DNA of 64,000 bases from Pseudomonas sp. ACM7. GTDB taxonomy: Bacteria; Pseudomonadota; Gammaproteobacteria; Pseudomonadales; Pseudomonadaceae. The DNA lies in assembly GCF_004136015.1 (NCBI RefSeq), contig NZ_CP024866.1, positions 1,088,944 to 1,152,943 on the forward strand. The letters are read 5' to 3'. The position numbers were made by a program, and so were the translations under genes. The notes under the pieces are model-generated. The model did no database searches. It saw only the letters and a program-made list of their open reading frames with translations, and was not told the DNA's origin. Position 1 is the stretch's first letter. Every line of letters begins with the position of its first letter. This document shows positions 34,269 to 43,516 of the stretch, piece by piece.

Positions 34269-34808
34269 TCAATCGTCTGCGTTCGGATCGAGATCCGGAA
34301 ACATCACTTCGGTAAACCCGAACTTGCTGAAGTCACTGATGCGCGACGGGTACAACCGGCCGACCAGGTGATCGCATTCATGCTGTACCACTCGCGCATG
34401 GAATCCCTCGGCGATGCGCACAATCGGCTGCCCTTTGGGATCGAAACCTTCGTACCGAATGTGCTGATAGCGATCCACCGCGCCACGCAGGCCGGGCACC
34501 GACAAGCAGCCTTCGAAACCCTCTTCCAGCGTCGGGCTCAACGGCGTAATCAACGGGTTGATCAGAATCGTCTGCGGCACAGCTTCAGCATCCGGATAGC
34601 GTTCGCTGTGCTCGAAACCGAAGATCACCAGTTGCAGGTCGACGCCGATCTGCGGCGCGGCCAGGCCAACGCCGCCGACGCTTTCCATGGTCTGGAACAT
34701 GTCGTCGATCAGTTGCCACAGCTCCGGGCTGTCGAACATTTCGGCGGGCACCGGCGGGGCGATGCGCAGCAGGCGCTCGTCGCCCATTTTCAGAATTTCA
34801 CGGATCAT
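34269..34808 (-). CDS. def: Peptide deformylase
   Basis: A 179-residue enzyme that removes the N-terminal formyl group from nascent proteins. All three family motifs are present: [10 protein letters not shown] (46-55), EGCLSVPG (99-106, with metal ligand Cys101) and HECDH (143-147, with the two His ligands and Glu). It ends with an acidic tail (PDLDPNADD). It overlaps the yihY-like gene by four bases (ATGA), so it is translationally coupled and probably part of the same operon. As the typical Pseudomonas def sits with fmt near the origin, this is likely a second paralogue. Confidence 0.93.
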   Translation of the reverse strand: MIREILKMGDERLLRIAPPVPAEMFDSPELWQLIDDMFQTMESVGGVGLAAPQIGVDLQLVIFGFEHSERYPDAEAVPQTILINPLITPLSPTLEEGFEGCLSVPGLRGAVDRYQHIRYEGFDPKGQPIVRIAEGFHARVVQHECDHLVGRLYPSRISDFSKFGFTEVMFPDLDPNADD

Positions 34809-35761
34809 TTGATGACTTCGTCAGTGGTCGGCTTGATCGAGTGGTCCCGACCCAGTCCCGACACGTGGTGTTTGGGTTCGTGGCTGTGCTCGCCAGGGAC
34901 CTTTTCGCCAGGGTCCTTGCCTTCGGTGGACATGTGTTCGATCACGGCATTCATCTCCGCGCCGAGCAACAGCACCGCGGCGGAAATGTAGAAGTACAGC
35001 AACAGCACGATGATCGCGCCGATACTGCCATACATGGCGTTGTAGTTGGCGAACGTCTTGACGTACAGACCGAAGCCCAGCGACGCAATGATCCACACCA
35101 CCACCGCCAGCACCGAGCCAGGGGTAATGAAGCGAAACTCCTGTTTGACGTCGGGCATGACGTAATAAATCAGCGCCACCGCCATCATCAACAGAATCAC
35201 GACCACCGGCCAGCGCACGATGGTCCAAAGGGTCACGATGAATTCTTCAAGGCCGACTTGCGAGGCGATCCATTCCATCACCTGCGGCCCGAGCACCATC
35301 AGCGCGGCGGCCACCAGTAGCATGGCGGCGATGCCGATGGTGTAGAAAATCGACAGCGGGAAACGCTTCCACGCCGGACGGCCTTCGACCACGTCGTAGG
35401 CGGCGTTCATCGCGCTCATCATCAGCCGTACACCGGCGGACGCGGTCCATAGGGCAATCACGATACCGATCGACAGCAAGCCCCCCTTGGATTGCTGGAG
35501 CTGGTCGATGACCGGGTTCACCTGCTCCAGCGCCTGGGGCGGCAGGACCAGTTCCGATTGCAGGCGCAGCCAGGAGAAGAAGTCCGGCAGGTGCAGGAAA
35601 CCGATCAGGGCGATCAGGAACAGAATAAAGGGGAACAGAGAGAACAGCATCTGATAGGCCAGCGCCGAGGCATAGGTCGACATCTCGTCGTCGACGAACT
35701 CGGTGATCGTGCGCACCATGACACGGTGCAGGCGCAGACCTTTCATGTGTGGGAAAAACAT
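34805..35761 (-). CDS. YihY/BrkB-family inner membrane protein
   Basis: A 318-residue protein with six predicted membrane segments. The family hallmark is present: an N-terminal [22 protein letters not shown], then [21 protein letters not shown], and the closing [25 protein letters not shown] followed by [12 protein letters not shown]. Members were once called RNase BN, wrongly; their function is not known, though they resemble membrane transporters or lipid exporters. It has an AAGGAG RBS and is coupled to def downstream. Confidence 0.9.
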   Translation of the reverse strand: MFFPHMKGLRLHRVMVRTITEFVDDEMSTYASALAYQMLFSLFPFILFLIALIGFLHLPDFFSWLRLQSELVLPPQALEQVNPVIDQLQQSKGGLLSIGIVIALWTASAGVRLMMSAMNAAYDVVEGRPAWKRFPLSIFYTIGIAAMLLVAAALMVLGPQVMEWIASQVGLEEFIVTLWTIVRWPVVVILLMMAVALIYYVMPDVKQEFRFITPGSVLAVVVWIIASLGFGLYVKTFANYNAMYGSIGAIIVLLLYFYISAAVLLLGAEMNAVIEHMSTEGKDPGEKVPGEHSHEPKHHVSGLGRDHSIKPTTDEVIK

Positions 35762-35881
35762 TAGCGTCTCCTTTCGCCGCAAAAAGGTTGAAGTCGTGGC
35801 GACTCAGGGGCCGTTTTCTACATCAAAGTAGCCTACTTGGCGAGTTTGAAACAATTTCCTTGTACAAGTTCAGGCTGACAC

Positions 35882-35911
35882 AAAAACGGCCATCCGCGGA
35901 TGGCCGTTTTT
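35882..35911. terminator. Terminator after the CsbD gene
   Basis: AAAAACGGCCAT and ATGGCCGTTTTT form a 12-bp stem with a six-base loop and flanking A/T runs; effective in both directions. Confidence 0.88.
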
Positions 35912-35931
35912 TACGCTCATCAAAGACCGGA

Positions 35932-36123
35932 TCACGCCTTGTCGATGCCTTTCTTGATCGCGTCTTTGGCTTTGCCAACCGCTTGCTGGGCTTCGCCTTT
36001 CCTTTCCTGCACCACGCCTTCGGTGCGCATTTTGTCGTTGCCGGTTGCCTTGCCGACGCCTTGTTTGACGTTGCCGACTGCTTCGTTGGCCAAGCCTTTT
36101 GCTTTATCGCCAGTGCTGCTCAT
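35932..36123 (-). CDS. CsbD-family stress protein
   Basis: A 63-residue, highly charged protein made of repeated helical segments ([52 protein letters not shown]), matching CsbD. In Gram-positives it is under general stress sigma control; in Gammaproteobacteria it is frequently induced by osmotic or stationary stress. Function is unknown. ATG 36123 has a good AGGAG. A terminator follows. Confidence 0.88.
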   Translation of the reverse strand: MSSTGDKAKGLANEAVGNVKQGVGKATGNDKMRTEGVVQERKGEAQQAVGKAKDAIKKGIDKA

Positions 36124-36322
36124 GGTGTTTCTCCTGTGAACAATTGAACGAGAAAAGTCGTTACACAAGGTTGACCGGAGGCGTTTGCGCGGAGTTTCAT
36201 TTATTTTCATGGCGACATTTCATCGTTCAGTGCAGGTTGGGCTTTATGTTTGCCGACCAACCCCCGAGAATGCGCAACGAATTCAGGCCATGGCGCTGAA
36301 GATCCAATCCCGTAGGAATGTT

Positions 36323-36700
36323 ATGAAACTCGATAAAAAGCAGGCCATTGCCCGCAGAAACCAGGAACTTGGCGGTGCTGTGCTTGGCGTCAACAACTGC
36401 CACTTCACCGAATTGAACCGTAACCGCAACATCTGGTGGTTCGATATTCCGGTCGCGCGCCTGGCCATTGGTCAGTACGAGTGGGTTCACCTGCTGATGC
36501 ACACCCCGGATACCGACGAACTGCTGCACCTGAAAGTGCCGACGGTATTCCTGCGGGAGAAGCTCGAAGGACTGGTGGTGCGCAACGAAGGTAAACGCAA
36601 AGCAGCCTTGAGCCTGGAACTGAGCGCCGACAAGGACTCGTACCTCCAGGACATGCGTCCGGCGGGCACCAACGTCAATTTCGCGCAGTTCCGCCTGTAA
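36323..36700 (+). CDS. Conserved hypothetical protein (125 aa)
   Basis: The product has no signal peptide or membrane segment. Notable are LGVNNCHFTELNRNRNIWWFDIPVARL and a hydrophobic EWVHLLMHTP. I chose ATG 36323 from its TAGGAATG RBS; an upstream ATG in the same frame has none. I do not recognise the family, though similar proteins of this length occur in other Pseudomonas. Confidence 0.6.
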   Translation: MKLDKKQAIARRNQELGGAVLGVNNCHFTELNRNRNIWWFDIPVARLAIGQYEWVHLLMHTPDTDELLHLKVPTVFLREKLEGLVVRNEGKRKAALSLELSADKDSYLQDMRPAGTNVNFAQFRL

Positions 36701-36717
36701 CAGCAAAAGCTAAAAGC

Positions 36718-36815
36718 TTCGCGAGCAAGCCCGCTCCCACACTCGATCGCATTCCTTCTTGAAGAACCCGGTTAAATGTGGGAGCGGGCTTGCTCCGGGC
36801 GGCGTTCCGACGAAG
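36718..36815. repeat. REP-type inverted pair, family B
   Basis: TTCGCGAGCAAGCCCGCTCC and GGAGCGGGCTTGCTCCGGGC in opposite orientations between convergent genes. Confidence 0.88.
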
Positions 36816-36847
36816 GCGGCCTGACAGGCGCTGAAAATATCCTGACC

Positions 36848-36880
36848 AAAAACAAACGCCCCGCATCTGCGGGGCTTTTG
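36848..36880 (-). terminator. Terminator after fadD1
   Basis: GCCCCGCA pairs with TGCGGGGC around two bases; on the minus strand a GTTTGTTTTT run follows. Confidence 0.88.
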
Positions 36881-36884
36881 TTTG

Positions 36885-38585
36885 TTACGCGCTTACCTTC
36901 TTGACGCCGAGCTTCTTCAGCTCTTCGTCGCGTAACTCGCGGCGCAGGATCTTACCGACGTTGGTGGTCGGCAGCGCGTCGCGGAACTCCACGGAGCGCG
37001 GAACCTTGTAGCCGGTGACGTTGGCGCGCATGTGCTCCATCACTTGCTCTTTGGTCAGCGTCACGCCCGGTTTGGCGACGATGAAGATCTTGATCGCCTC
37101 GCCCGACTTCTCGTCCGGCACACCGATGGCTGCGCATTGCAGCACGCCCGGCAGGGTCGCGAGCACGTCTTCCAGTTCGTTCGGGTACACGTTGAAACCG
37201 GAGACCAGAATCATGTCTTTCTTGCGATCGACAATGCGCATGTAACCGTCAGGCTGGATCAGCGCGATGTCACCGGTCTTCAACCAGCCTTCGCTGTCGA
37301 GGATTTCATCGGTGGCGTCCTGACGCTGCCAGTAACCCTTCATCACTTGCGGACCTTTCACACACAGCTCGCCGATGTCGCCTAACGGCTGTTCAACGCC
37401 GGCATCGTCGATGACTTTGCACAGGGTCGACGGAACCGGAATACCGATGGTGCCGATCTGGATGTTCTGGATTGGATTGACGGTGGCCACCGGGCTGGTT
37501 TCGGTCATGCCGTAACCTTCGCAGATGGCGCAACCGGTGACCGCTTTCCAGCGCTCGGCCGCGGCCAGTTGCAGGGCCATGCCACCGGACAGGGTGACTT
37601 TCAGTGCAGAGAAATCCAGCTTGCGGAAGCCTTCGTTGTTGCACAAGGCGACAAACAGCGTATTGAGCCCGACGAAACCGCTGAACTTCCACTTCGACAG
37701 TTCCTTGACCATCGCCGTCAAATCGCGCGGGTTGCTGATCAGGATGTTGTGGTTGCCGATCAGCATCATCGCCATGCAATGAAAGGTGAAGGCATAGATG
37801 TGGTACAGCGGCAGCGGCGTGATCAGGACCTCGCAACCTTCATTGAGGTTGGAACCCATCAGCGCCTTGCACTGCAGCATGTTCGCCACCAGGTTGCGGT
37901 GGGTCAGCATCGCGCCCTTGGCCACGCCGGTGGTGCCGCCGGTGTATTGCAGCACGGCAACGTCGCTGCTGGCCGGGTTGGCTTCAGCCACTGGCTGACC
38001 ATGGCCCTTGCTCAATACGTCGTTGAACTTGATGGCCTTGGGCAAGTGATACGCCGGGACCATCTTCTTCACGTATTTGATGACGCTGTTGACCAGCAGA
38101 CGCTTGAGCGGCGACAGCAGGTCGGCCACTTCGGTGACGATCACGTGCTTGACGCCGGTTTTCGGCACGACGAGCTGGGCCAGGTGCGCCATGTTGGCCA
38201 GGCAGACCAGAGCTTTGGCACCGGAGTCGTTGAATTGGTGTTCCATTTCCCGCGCGGTGTACAGCGGGTTGGTGTTGACCACGATCAGCCCGGCGCGGAT
38301 GGCACCGAAGACGGCGACCGGGTACTGCAACACGTTGGGCAGCTGCACGGCGATTCGATCGCCCGGCTGCAAGTCGGTATGCTGTTGCAGGTACGCGGCA
38401 AAGGCACCGGACAATTCGTACAGTTCACCGTAGGTGATTGTCTTGCCCAGGTTGCTGAACGCCGGTTTGTCGGCAAAGCGTTGGCAGGACTGCTTCAACA
38501 CCGCCTGAATATTCGGATACTCGTCCGGATTGATGTCGGCAGCAATCCCGGCAGGGTACTTATCCTTCCAAAAGTCTTCGATCAT
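36885..38585 (-). CDS. fadD1: Long-chain fatty acid-CoA ligase FadD1
   Basis: A 566-residue acyl-CoA synthetase of the ANL superfamily, activating fatty acids through an acyl-AMP intermediate. The P-loop-like motif YTGGTTGVAKGA is at 214-225. The adenylate motif (CEGYGMTETSPVA) and the FACS signature region (SEGWLKTGDIALIQPDGYMR) with the hinge Asp and IVDRKKDMIL follow. The C-terminal catalytic Lys lies in NVGKILRR. It is one of a tandem pair; by analogy with P. aeruginosa PA3299/PA3300, this downstream copy is FadD1. FadD1 prefers long chains, FadD2 shorter ones. Confidence 0.92.
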   Translation of the reverse strand: MIEDFWKDKYPAGIAADINPDEYPNIQAVLKQSCQRFADKPAFSNLGKTITYGELYELSGAFAAYLQQHTDLQPGDRIAVQLPNVLQYPVAVFGAIRAGLIVVNTNPLYTAREMEHQFNDSGAKALVCLANMAHLAQLVVPKTGVKHVIVTEVADLLSPLKRLLVNSVIKYVKKMVPAYHLPKAIKFNDVLSKGHGQPVAEANPASSDVAVLQYTGGTTGVAKGAMLTHRNLVANMLQCKALMGSNLNEGCEVLITPLPLYHIYAFTFHCMAMMLIGNHNILISNPRDLTAMVKELSKWKFSGFVGLNTLFVALCNNEGFRKLDFSALKVTLSGGMALQLAAAERWKAVTGCAICEGYGMTETSPVATVNPIQNIQIGTIGIPVPSTLCKVIDDAGVEQPLGDIGELCVKGPQVMKGYWQRQDATDEILDSEGWLKTGDIALIQPDGYMRIVDRKKDMILVSGFNVYPNELEDVLATLPGVLQCAAIGVPDEKSGEAIKIFIVAKPGVTLTKEQVMEHMRANVTGYKVPRSVEFRDALPTTNVGKILRRELRDEELKKLGVKKVSA

Positions 38586-38944
38586 GGAAGCCCACTCCTC
38601 AGCAACGCGAATTCATCACCGCATTTGATGCGATTATTATTGGTGTGTGTTTGTTGGTGAGTCTGGCTATTTACATAGGCCGAGAAGTCACAAAGCGCGC
38701 CGAGAGTAGCAGCTTTGCCAAGGGCCGACCAGAGCCAAAAGCCGCCTCTACAGTCACTTTAATGACTCAAGAATAGCAAGCAGTCATTTTAGAGCAAAAA
38801 TTCTATACAACTTTCAAACCCCCATAAATACGGGGCTTAAAAGCAAAAGATCGCAGCCTTCGGCAGCTCCTACAAAGGAATGCGATCCCCTGTAGGAGCT
38901 GCCGAAGGCTGCGATCTTTTGGCAGCACCTCGGTCTACGACCGG
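38586..38944. other. Intergenic region between fadD1 and fadD2
   Basis: These 359 bases hold the fadD1 promoter (right side near the start) and a family A palindrome near the fadD2 stop. No coding frame is convincing, so fadD1 is probably transcribed from its own promoter rather than only from fadD2. Confidence 0.55.
38844..38921. repeat. REP-type palindrome, family A variant
   Basis: CAAAAGATCGCAGCCTTCGG and its inverse, with GGCAGCTCCTACA replacing the longer CGTTTCACTCGACAGCTCC of the main family A. Confidence 0.9.
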
Positions 38945-40633
38945 TTACGCGATATCACGCAACTCCCGCCGCAATATCTTGCCCACCGGCGTCATCGGCA
39001 ACGACTCACGCAAGACGATGTGCTTGGGCACTTTGTACGCCGTGAAGTTTTCCTTGCAGTAAGCCTTCAGCTCTTCAAGGCTGACACCCGTTTCACGGGC
39101 CACCACAAACAGCTTCACCGCCTCCCCCGAACGCTCGTCCGGCACACCGATCACTGCGCAGTTGGCGACTTTCGGGTGAGCCATGACCACGTCTTCGATT
39201 TCGTTCGGGTACACGTTGAAGCCCGAGACGATGATCATGTCTTTCTTGCGATCGACGATGCGCACAAATCCGTCCGGGTCGATCACCGCGATGTCGCCCG
39301 ACTTGAACCAGCCTTCGGCATCCAGCACTTCGGCGGTGGCTTCGGGTTTCTGCCAGTAGCCCTTCATGATCTGCGGGCCCTTGATGCACAGTTCGCCGCG
39401 CTCGCCCAGCGCCTGCTCGACGCCTTCATCGTTGATGACCTTCAGCGTGGTGCCCGGCACCGGCAGGCCGACTGTACCGAGGCGCGACTTGTCGCCGTAC
39501 GGGTTGGTGCAGGCCACCGGCGAGGTTTCGGTCAGGCCGTAACCTTCGGTGATGCGGCAACCGGTGAGCTGTTCCCAGCGCTCGGCGGTAGCCTTGACCA
39601 GCGCGGTGCCGCCGGAGTTGGTGAGTTTGAGGCTGGAGAAATCCAGGGTCTTGAAGTCCGGATGGTCCATCAGTGCGACGAACAGCGTGTTGAGCCCCAG
39701 CAGCGCCGAGAACCGCCAGTTCTTCAGCTCCTTGATGAAGCCGCCGATGTCCCGCGGATTGGTGATCAGCACGTTGTGGTTGCCTGAAACCATCATGCAC
39801 ATGCAATTCGCGGTGAACGCATAGATGTGGTACAGCGGCAGCGGCGCGACCATGACCTCTTGCCCTTCGCGCAACAGCGGCTGGCCGTCATTGCCGAACT
39901 GCTCCAGGCACGCCCGCACTTGCTGCATGTTGGCCACCAGGTTGCCGTGGGTCAGCATCGCGCCCTTGGCCAGGCCGGTGGTGCCGCCGGTGTATTGCAG
40001 CACGGCGATGTCGTCGAGCCCGACTTTCAGCGGCTTGATGCCCAGGCCCCGACCCAGGCGCAACGCGCTCTTGAAGGAAATGGCCTGGGGCAACGAATAC
40101 GCTGGCACCATCTTCTTGACCTTGCTCACCATTGTATTGACCAGCCAGCCCTTGGCGGCGGGCATCAGGTCGCCCATCTTCGCTTCGATCAGGTACTGGA
40201 TGTCGGTGTCGGGCAGCACTTCCTGGACTTTTTGCCCAAACATGTTCAGGTAAACCAGCGCCCGGGCACCGGAGTCCTTGAACTGATGACGCATCTCCCG
40301 CGCGGTGTACAGCGGGTTGGTGTTGACCACGATCAGCCCGGCGCGCAAGGCACCGAACACGGCAATCGGGTAATGCAGGACGTTGGGCATCTGCACCGCA
40401 ATGCGATCCCCTGGCACCAGGTCGGTGTGGGCTTGCAGGTAACCGGCGAACGCTGCGCTGTAGCGTTCCAGTTCGGCGTAGGTCAGGGTGACGCCCATGT
40501 TGCTGAATGCCGGGCGGTCAGCAAATTTCTTGCAGGAACGCTCGAACACCTCGATCACCGACTTATAGGCCCCTTGATCGATATCCAGGGGCACGCCGGC
40601 CGGGCGTTTGTCATTCCAGAAATCAGGTTGCAT
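38945..40633 (-). CDS. fadD2: Long-chain fatty acid-CoA ligase FadD2
   Basis: A 562-residue paralogue of FadD1 with the same motifs: YTGGTTGLAKGAMLTH near 213-228, TEGYGLTETSPVACT, and the IVDRKKDMIIVSGFNV hinge. It is followed by fadD1 and is divergent, through a 247-base region, from a lipase-like gene. On the coding strand an AAGAACAA pattern overlaps the start codon region and could bind Hfq/Crc. The gene is probably induced by fatty acids. Confidence 0.92.
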   Translation of the reverse strand: MQPDFWNDKRPAGVPLDIDQGAYKSVIEVFERSCKKFADRPAFSNMGVTLTYAELERYSAAFAGYLQAHTDLVPGDRIAVQMPNVLHYPIAVFGALRAGLIVVNTNPLYTAREMRHQFKDSGARALVYLNMFGQKVQEVLPDTDIQYLIEAKMGDLMPAAKGWLVNTMVSKVKKMVPAYSLPQAISFKSALRLGRGLGIKPLKVGLDDIAVLQYTGGTTGLAKGAMLTHGNLVANMQQVRACLEQFGNDGQPLLREGQEVMVAPLPLYHIYAFTANCMCMMVSGNHNVLITNPRDIGGFIKELKNWRFSALLGLNTLFVALMDHPDFKTLDFSSLKLTNSGGTALVKATAERWEQLTGCRITEGYGLTETSPVACTNPYGDKSRLGTVGLPVPGTTLKVINDEGVEQALGERGELCIKGPQIMKGYWQKPEATAEVLDAEGWFKSGDIAVIDPDGFVRIVDRKKDMIIVSGFNVYPNEIEDVVMAHPKVANCAVIGVPDERSGEAVKLFVVARETGVSLEELKAYCKENFTAYKVPKHIVLRESLPMTPVGKILRRELRDIA

Positions 40634-40880
40634 TGTTCTTGTCCTCTTTACCTGAACCTATCCGGGGCCGCTTTTCTGTCCTTCTTCAAAACTAAAGAGC
40701 GAAAAAGCGGGGCTCCACGGACACTAGCAGCTATGGCGAATCAGGCAAATATGCGCACGGTCGACATTGATCGTGTGAATCTTGCTGCCGTGGCGTGGCC
40801 TGATCAGACGGCACGCTTTGGATGCGCTATACAATGCAACGACGCCCATGCCACATGCAGCCCTATGCAAAGGAACCGCC

Positions 40881-41825
40881 ATGATCCACGACACTTTCTG
40901 GCTGACCGCGAGCGACCGCAGTCGCCTCTTCGTCAACCAGTGGCTGCCCGCCGCGCCTTTAAAAGCAGTGATCCTGCTGGCCCACGGCATGGCGGAACAC
41001 AGTGGCCGCTACGCCCGTCTGGCGGAAAAACTCTGTGCTCAGGGTTACGGCGTCTACGCGCCGGACCTGCGTGGACATGGCAAAACTGCCGAAAACGGGA
41101 CACTGGGTCATTTCGCCGACGATGACGGTTGGTGCAAGGTGGTCGGCGACCTGGCGAGCCTCAACCAGCACATCGGCCAACAACATCCGGGAATGCCGAT
41201 TGTGTTGCTCGGTCACAGCATGGGCAGCTACATCGCCCAGGCTTATCTGCTGCATCACAGCGCCAGCCTGCACGGGGCCGTTCTCAGCGGGTCGAACTTC
41301 CAACCGGTGGCGCTCTATCTCGCGGCGCGACAGATTGCGCGATTAGAACGTTTGCGCCAGGGCCCGAAGGGTCGCAGCGCGCTGATCGAATGGCTGTCGT
41401 TCGGTTCGTACAACAAGAAATTCAAACCGGTACGCACGCGGTTCGACTGGCTCAGTCGCGATCCGGCGGAGGTCGATCTGTACGCCAACGACCCGCTCTG
41501 CGGCTTTCGCTGCACCAATCAGCTGTGGATCGATTTGCTCGGTGGGTTGCAGCAAATCAGCAAAGCGTCCAATCTCGCTCAGATTGATCCGGGCCTGCCG
41601 TTGCTGGTCATCGGCGGTGAATGTGATCCGGTGAGCGAAGGCGAGCGTCTGAAAGATCTGGCCGATGCGCTGCGCGCGGCCGGCAGCCAGAGCCTGCAAC
41701 TGACGATTTACCCGCAGGCACGGCATGAACTGTTCAACGAGAGCAACCGCGATGAAGTGATCAATGACGTGTTGAGCTGGATCGCCCAGGCACTGAGCCA
41801 CCGTCGGCCACCCAGATCGGAATAG
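40881..41825 (+). CDS. Alpha/beta hydrolase, lysophospholipase/monoacylglycerol lipase type
   Basis: A 314-residue hydrolase. The nucleophile elbow GHSMG places Ser113, the acid is in VIGGECDPVSEG and the His in YPQARHELFNE. The N-terminal LLAHGMAEHSGRYARLAE supplies the oxyanion hole (HGMAEHSGRY is typical of lysophospholipases). It likely releases fatty acids for the divergent fadD genes or for the phaJ-type enzyme downstream. No signal peptide, so cytosolic. ATG 40881 has AAGGA. Confidence 0.9.
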   Translation: MIHDTFWLTASDRSRLFVNQWLPAAPLKAVILLAHGMAEHSGRYARLAEKLCAQGYGVYAPDLRGHGKTAENGTLGHFADDDGWCKVVGDLASLNQHIGQQHPGMPIVLLGHSMGSYIAQAYLLHHSASLHGAVLSGSNFQPVALYLAARQIARLERLRQGPKGRSALIEWLSFGSYNKKFKPVRTRFDWLSRDPAEVDLYANDPLCGFRCTNQLWIDLLGGLQQISKASNLAQIDPGLPLLVIGGECDPVSEGERLKDLADALRAAGSQSLQLTIYPQARHELFNESNRDEVINDVLSWIAQALSHRRPPRSE

Positions 41826-41865
41826 TTTTTTTGAATTTATTTATTCGTGACAGGAATTGAAACAG

Positions 41866-42336
41866 ATGACCCAGGTTACCAACACCCCTTACGAGGCCCT
41901 TGAAGTCGGCCAGACCGCCAGCTACAGCAAGACGGTCGAAGAGCGCGACATTCAGTTGTTCGCCGCGATGTCCGGCGATCACAACCCGGTGCACCTGGAC
42001 GCTGAATTCGCCGCCGGCACCATGTTCAAGGAGCGCATCGCTCACGGCATGTTCAGCGGTGCGCTGATCAGCGCTGCCGTTGCCTGCGAGTTGCCTGGGC
42101 CGGGGACTATTTATATCGGTCAGCAGATGAGCTTTCAGAAGCCGGTGAAAATTGGCGACACGCTGACCGTGCGTCTGGAGATTCTCGAGAAGCTGCCGAA
42201 GTTTCGTGTGCGGATTGCCACTCGCGTGTTTAACCAGCGTGATGAGTTGGTAGTGGATGGTGAGGCGGAGATTCTGGCGCCGCGTAAGCAACAGACGGTG
42301 ACGTTGCCTAAGCTGCCGGCAATCAGCATCGGCTGA
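41866..42336 (+). CDS. phaJ1: (R)-specific enoyl-CoA hydratase, MaoC family
   Basis: A 156-residue hotdog-fold hydratase 2. The catalytic motif SGDHNPVHLD (36-45) contains Asp38 and His43, followed by FKERIAHGMFSGAL. Such PhaJ proteins take enoyl-CoAs from beta-oxidation to (R)-3-hydroxyacyl-CoAs, precursors for polyhydroxyalkanoate. Position next to the fadD1/fadD2 and lipase genes matches P. aeruginosa phaJ1 (PA3302). The start is ATG 41866, nine bases after a possible TTG. Confidence 0.85.
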   Translation: MTQVTNTPYEALEVGQTASYSKTVEERDIQLFAAMSGDHNPVHLDAEFAAGTMFKERIAHGMFSGALISAAVACELPGPGTIYIGQQMSFQKPVKIGDTLTVRLEILEKLPKFRVRIATRVFNQRDELVVDGEAEILAPRKQQTVTLPKLPAISIG

Positions 42337-42343
42337 TTGCCTT

Positions 42344-42436
42344 AAAAGATCGCAGCCTCGTTTCACTCGACAGCTCCTACAGGGTTTTGCGATACCTGTA
42401 GGAGCTGTCGAGTGGAACGAGGCTGGGATCTTTTGA
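42344..42436. repeat. REP-type palindrome, family A
   Basis: AAAAGATCGCAGCCTCG and its inverse around CAGGGTTTTGCGATACCTG, between convergent genes. The right arm carries two base changes. Confidence 0.9.
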
Positions 42437-42438
42437 AC

Positions 42439-43305
42439 TTAATGCCCCTCCTGCACCTGCACACTCGCCGTCATCCCCGAACTCAAATTCATCCCCTCCG
42501 GCAACTTATCAATCTTGATCCGTACCGGAATCCGCTGCGCCAGCCTCACCCAGTTAAACGTCGGCTCGACCTCTGCCAGCAACTGCCCGTCCGGCGTGGT
42601 ATTGCGATCGGTAATCCCGCGGCTGATGCTTTCGACATGTCCCTGCAATGCCTCCCCCGCACTCATCAACCAGACCTTCACCGGATCGCCGACACGAATC
42701 CGTGGCAGCTTGGTTTCTTCGAAATACGCCTGCACATAGAAAGTCGAATCGTCGATCAACGCCATCACCGATTGCCCGGCATTCACGTAGTTGCCTTCGG
42801 CCAGACGCAAGTTGGTGATGTGACCGCTGCGTGGCGCATGGACCTGACTACGGGCGAGATTGAGTTCCGCAACCTTGGCTTCGGCCTGGGCTTCACGCAG
42901 TTCGCCACGGGCGATGCCGGCGTTGATTTGCGCGTTCTCGCGTAGCTCGGCACTGATGGCCTGCGGCCCGAGGGCTGCGCGGCGACTGGCTTCGCGTTCG
43001 CGCAGATTGAGTTGTTGTTGCCGGGTCTGCACCACCGCTTGAGCTTTCTCCAGCGCCGCTTCGAAACGGTCGCGATCAATGCTCAGCAATAAATCGCCAG
43101 CCTTGACCTGCTGGTTATCAAAAGCCTTGAGCTCACGCACCCAACCCGAGACGTCCGGGGCGATCACCACCACGTCGGCGCGGATCCGCGCATCCCGAGT
43201 CCAAGGCGTGAGCATGTAGTACTGCCACAAATGGAAGCCGGCAAAGATCGCCGCCGCCACCAGGCACAAGGTCACCGCGACACGTATCGGTGTACGCATT
43301 TTCAA
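42439..43305 (-). CDS. HlyD-family efflux adaptor (AaeA-like)
   Basis: A 288-residue periplasmic adaptor. The N-terminal membrane anchor is RVAVTLCLVAAAIFAGFHLWQYY. A biotinyl-lipoyl half (IAPDVSGWVRELKAFDNQQVKAGDLLLSID), a helical hairpin (FEAALEKAQAVVQTRQQQL) and the second lipoyl half follow. It probably bridges the FUSC-type pump to the outer membrane for export of aromatic acids such as p-hydroxybenzoate. It is the last gene of an operon with a DUF1656 protein and a FUSC protein. Confidence 0.88.
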   Translation of the reverse strand: MKMRTPIRVAVTLCLVAAAIFAGFHLWQYYMLTPWTRDARIRADVVVIAPDVSGWVRELKAFDNQQVKAGDLLLSIDRDRFEAALEKAQAVVQTRQQQLNLREREASRRAALGPQAISAELRENAQINAGIARGELREAQAEAKVAELNLARSQVHAPRSGHITNLRLAEGNYVNAGQSVMALIDDSTFYVQAYFEETKLPRIRVGDPVKVWLMSAGEALQGHVESISRGITDRNTTPDGQLLAEVEPTFNWVRLAQRIPVRIKIDKLPEGMNLSSGMTASVQVQEGH

Positions 43306-43309
43306 CTCC

Positions 43310-43516
43310 TTATAAAGGTCCGAGGACGACGGTGATCAAGGTCAATACACAGACGTACAAGGCGCAATCAAACAACGCTTCGTGCCAGATCCAGCGGCCC
43401 ACCGGCGTCAGGCGCAAAAGCATGCGCAAGGCTCCAGTGACGAGCAGCGCCAGCAGCACATAAATCAGAAACGGACTGAGCAGCACACCACCCACCGACC
43501 ACTCACGCAAGCCCAT
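43310..43516 (-). CDS. DUF1656 membrane protein (AaeX-like)
   Basis: A 68-residue protein with two membrane helices (LLSPFLIYVLLALLVTGAL and LFDCALYVCVLTLITVV). DUF1656 proteins always accompany AaeA/AaeB-type pumps. The gene overlaps the FUSC gene upstream by 14 bases and precedes the adaptor by four bases, so the three are one operon. Confidence 0.9.
   Translation of the reverse strand: MGLREWSVGGVLLSPFLIYVLLALLVTGALRMLLRLTPVGRWIWHEALFDCALYVCVLTLITVVLGPL

Noticed and set aside
36124..36200. AlgU-type promoter before csbD (GAAACT and TCAAC elements)
   Set aside because: The elements are too weak and their spacing is uncertain, so it is not listed as a feature.
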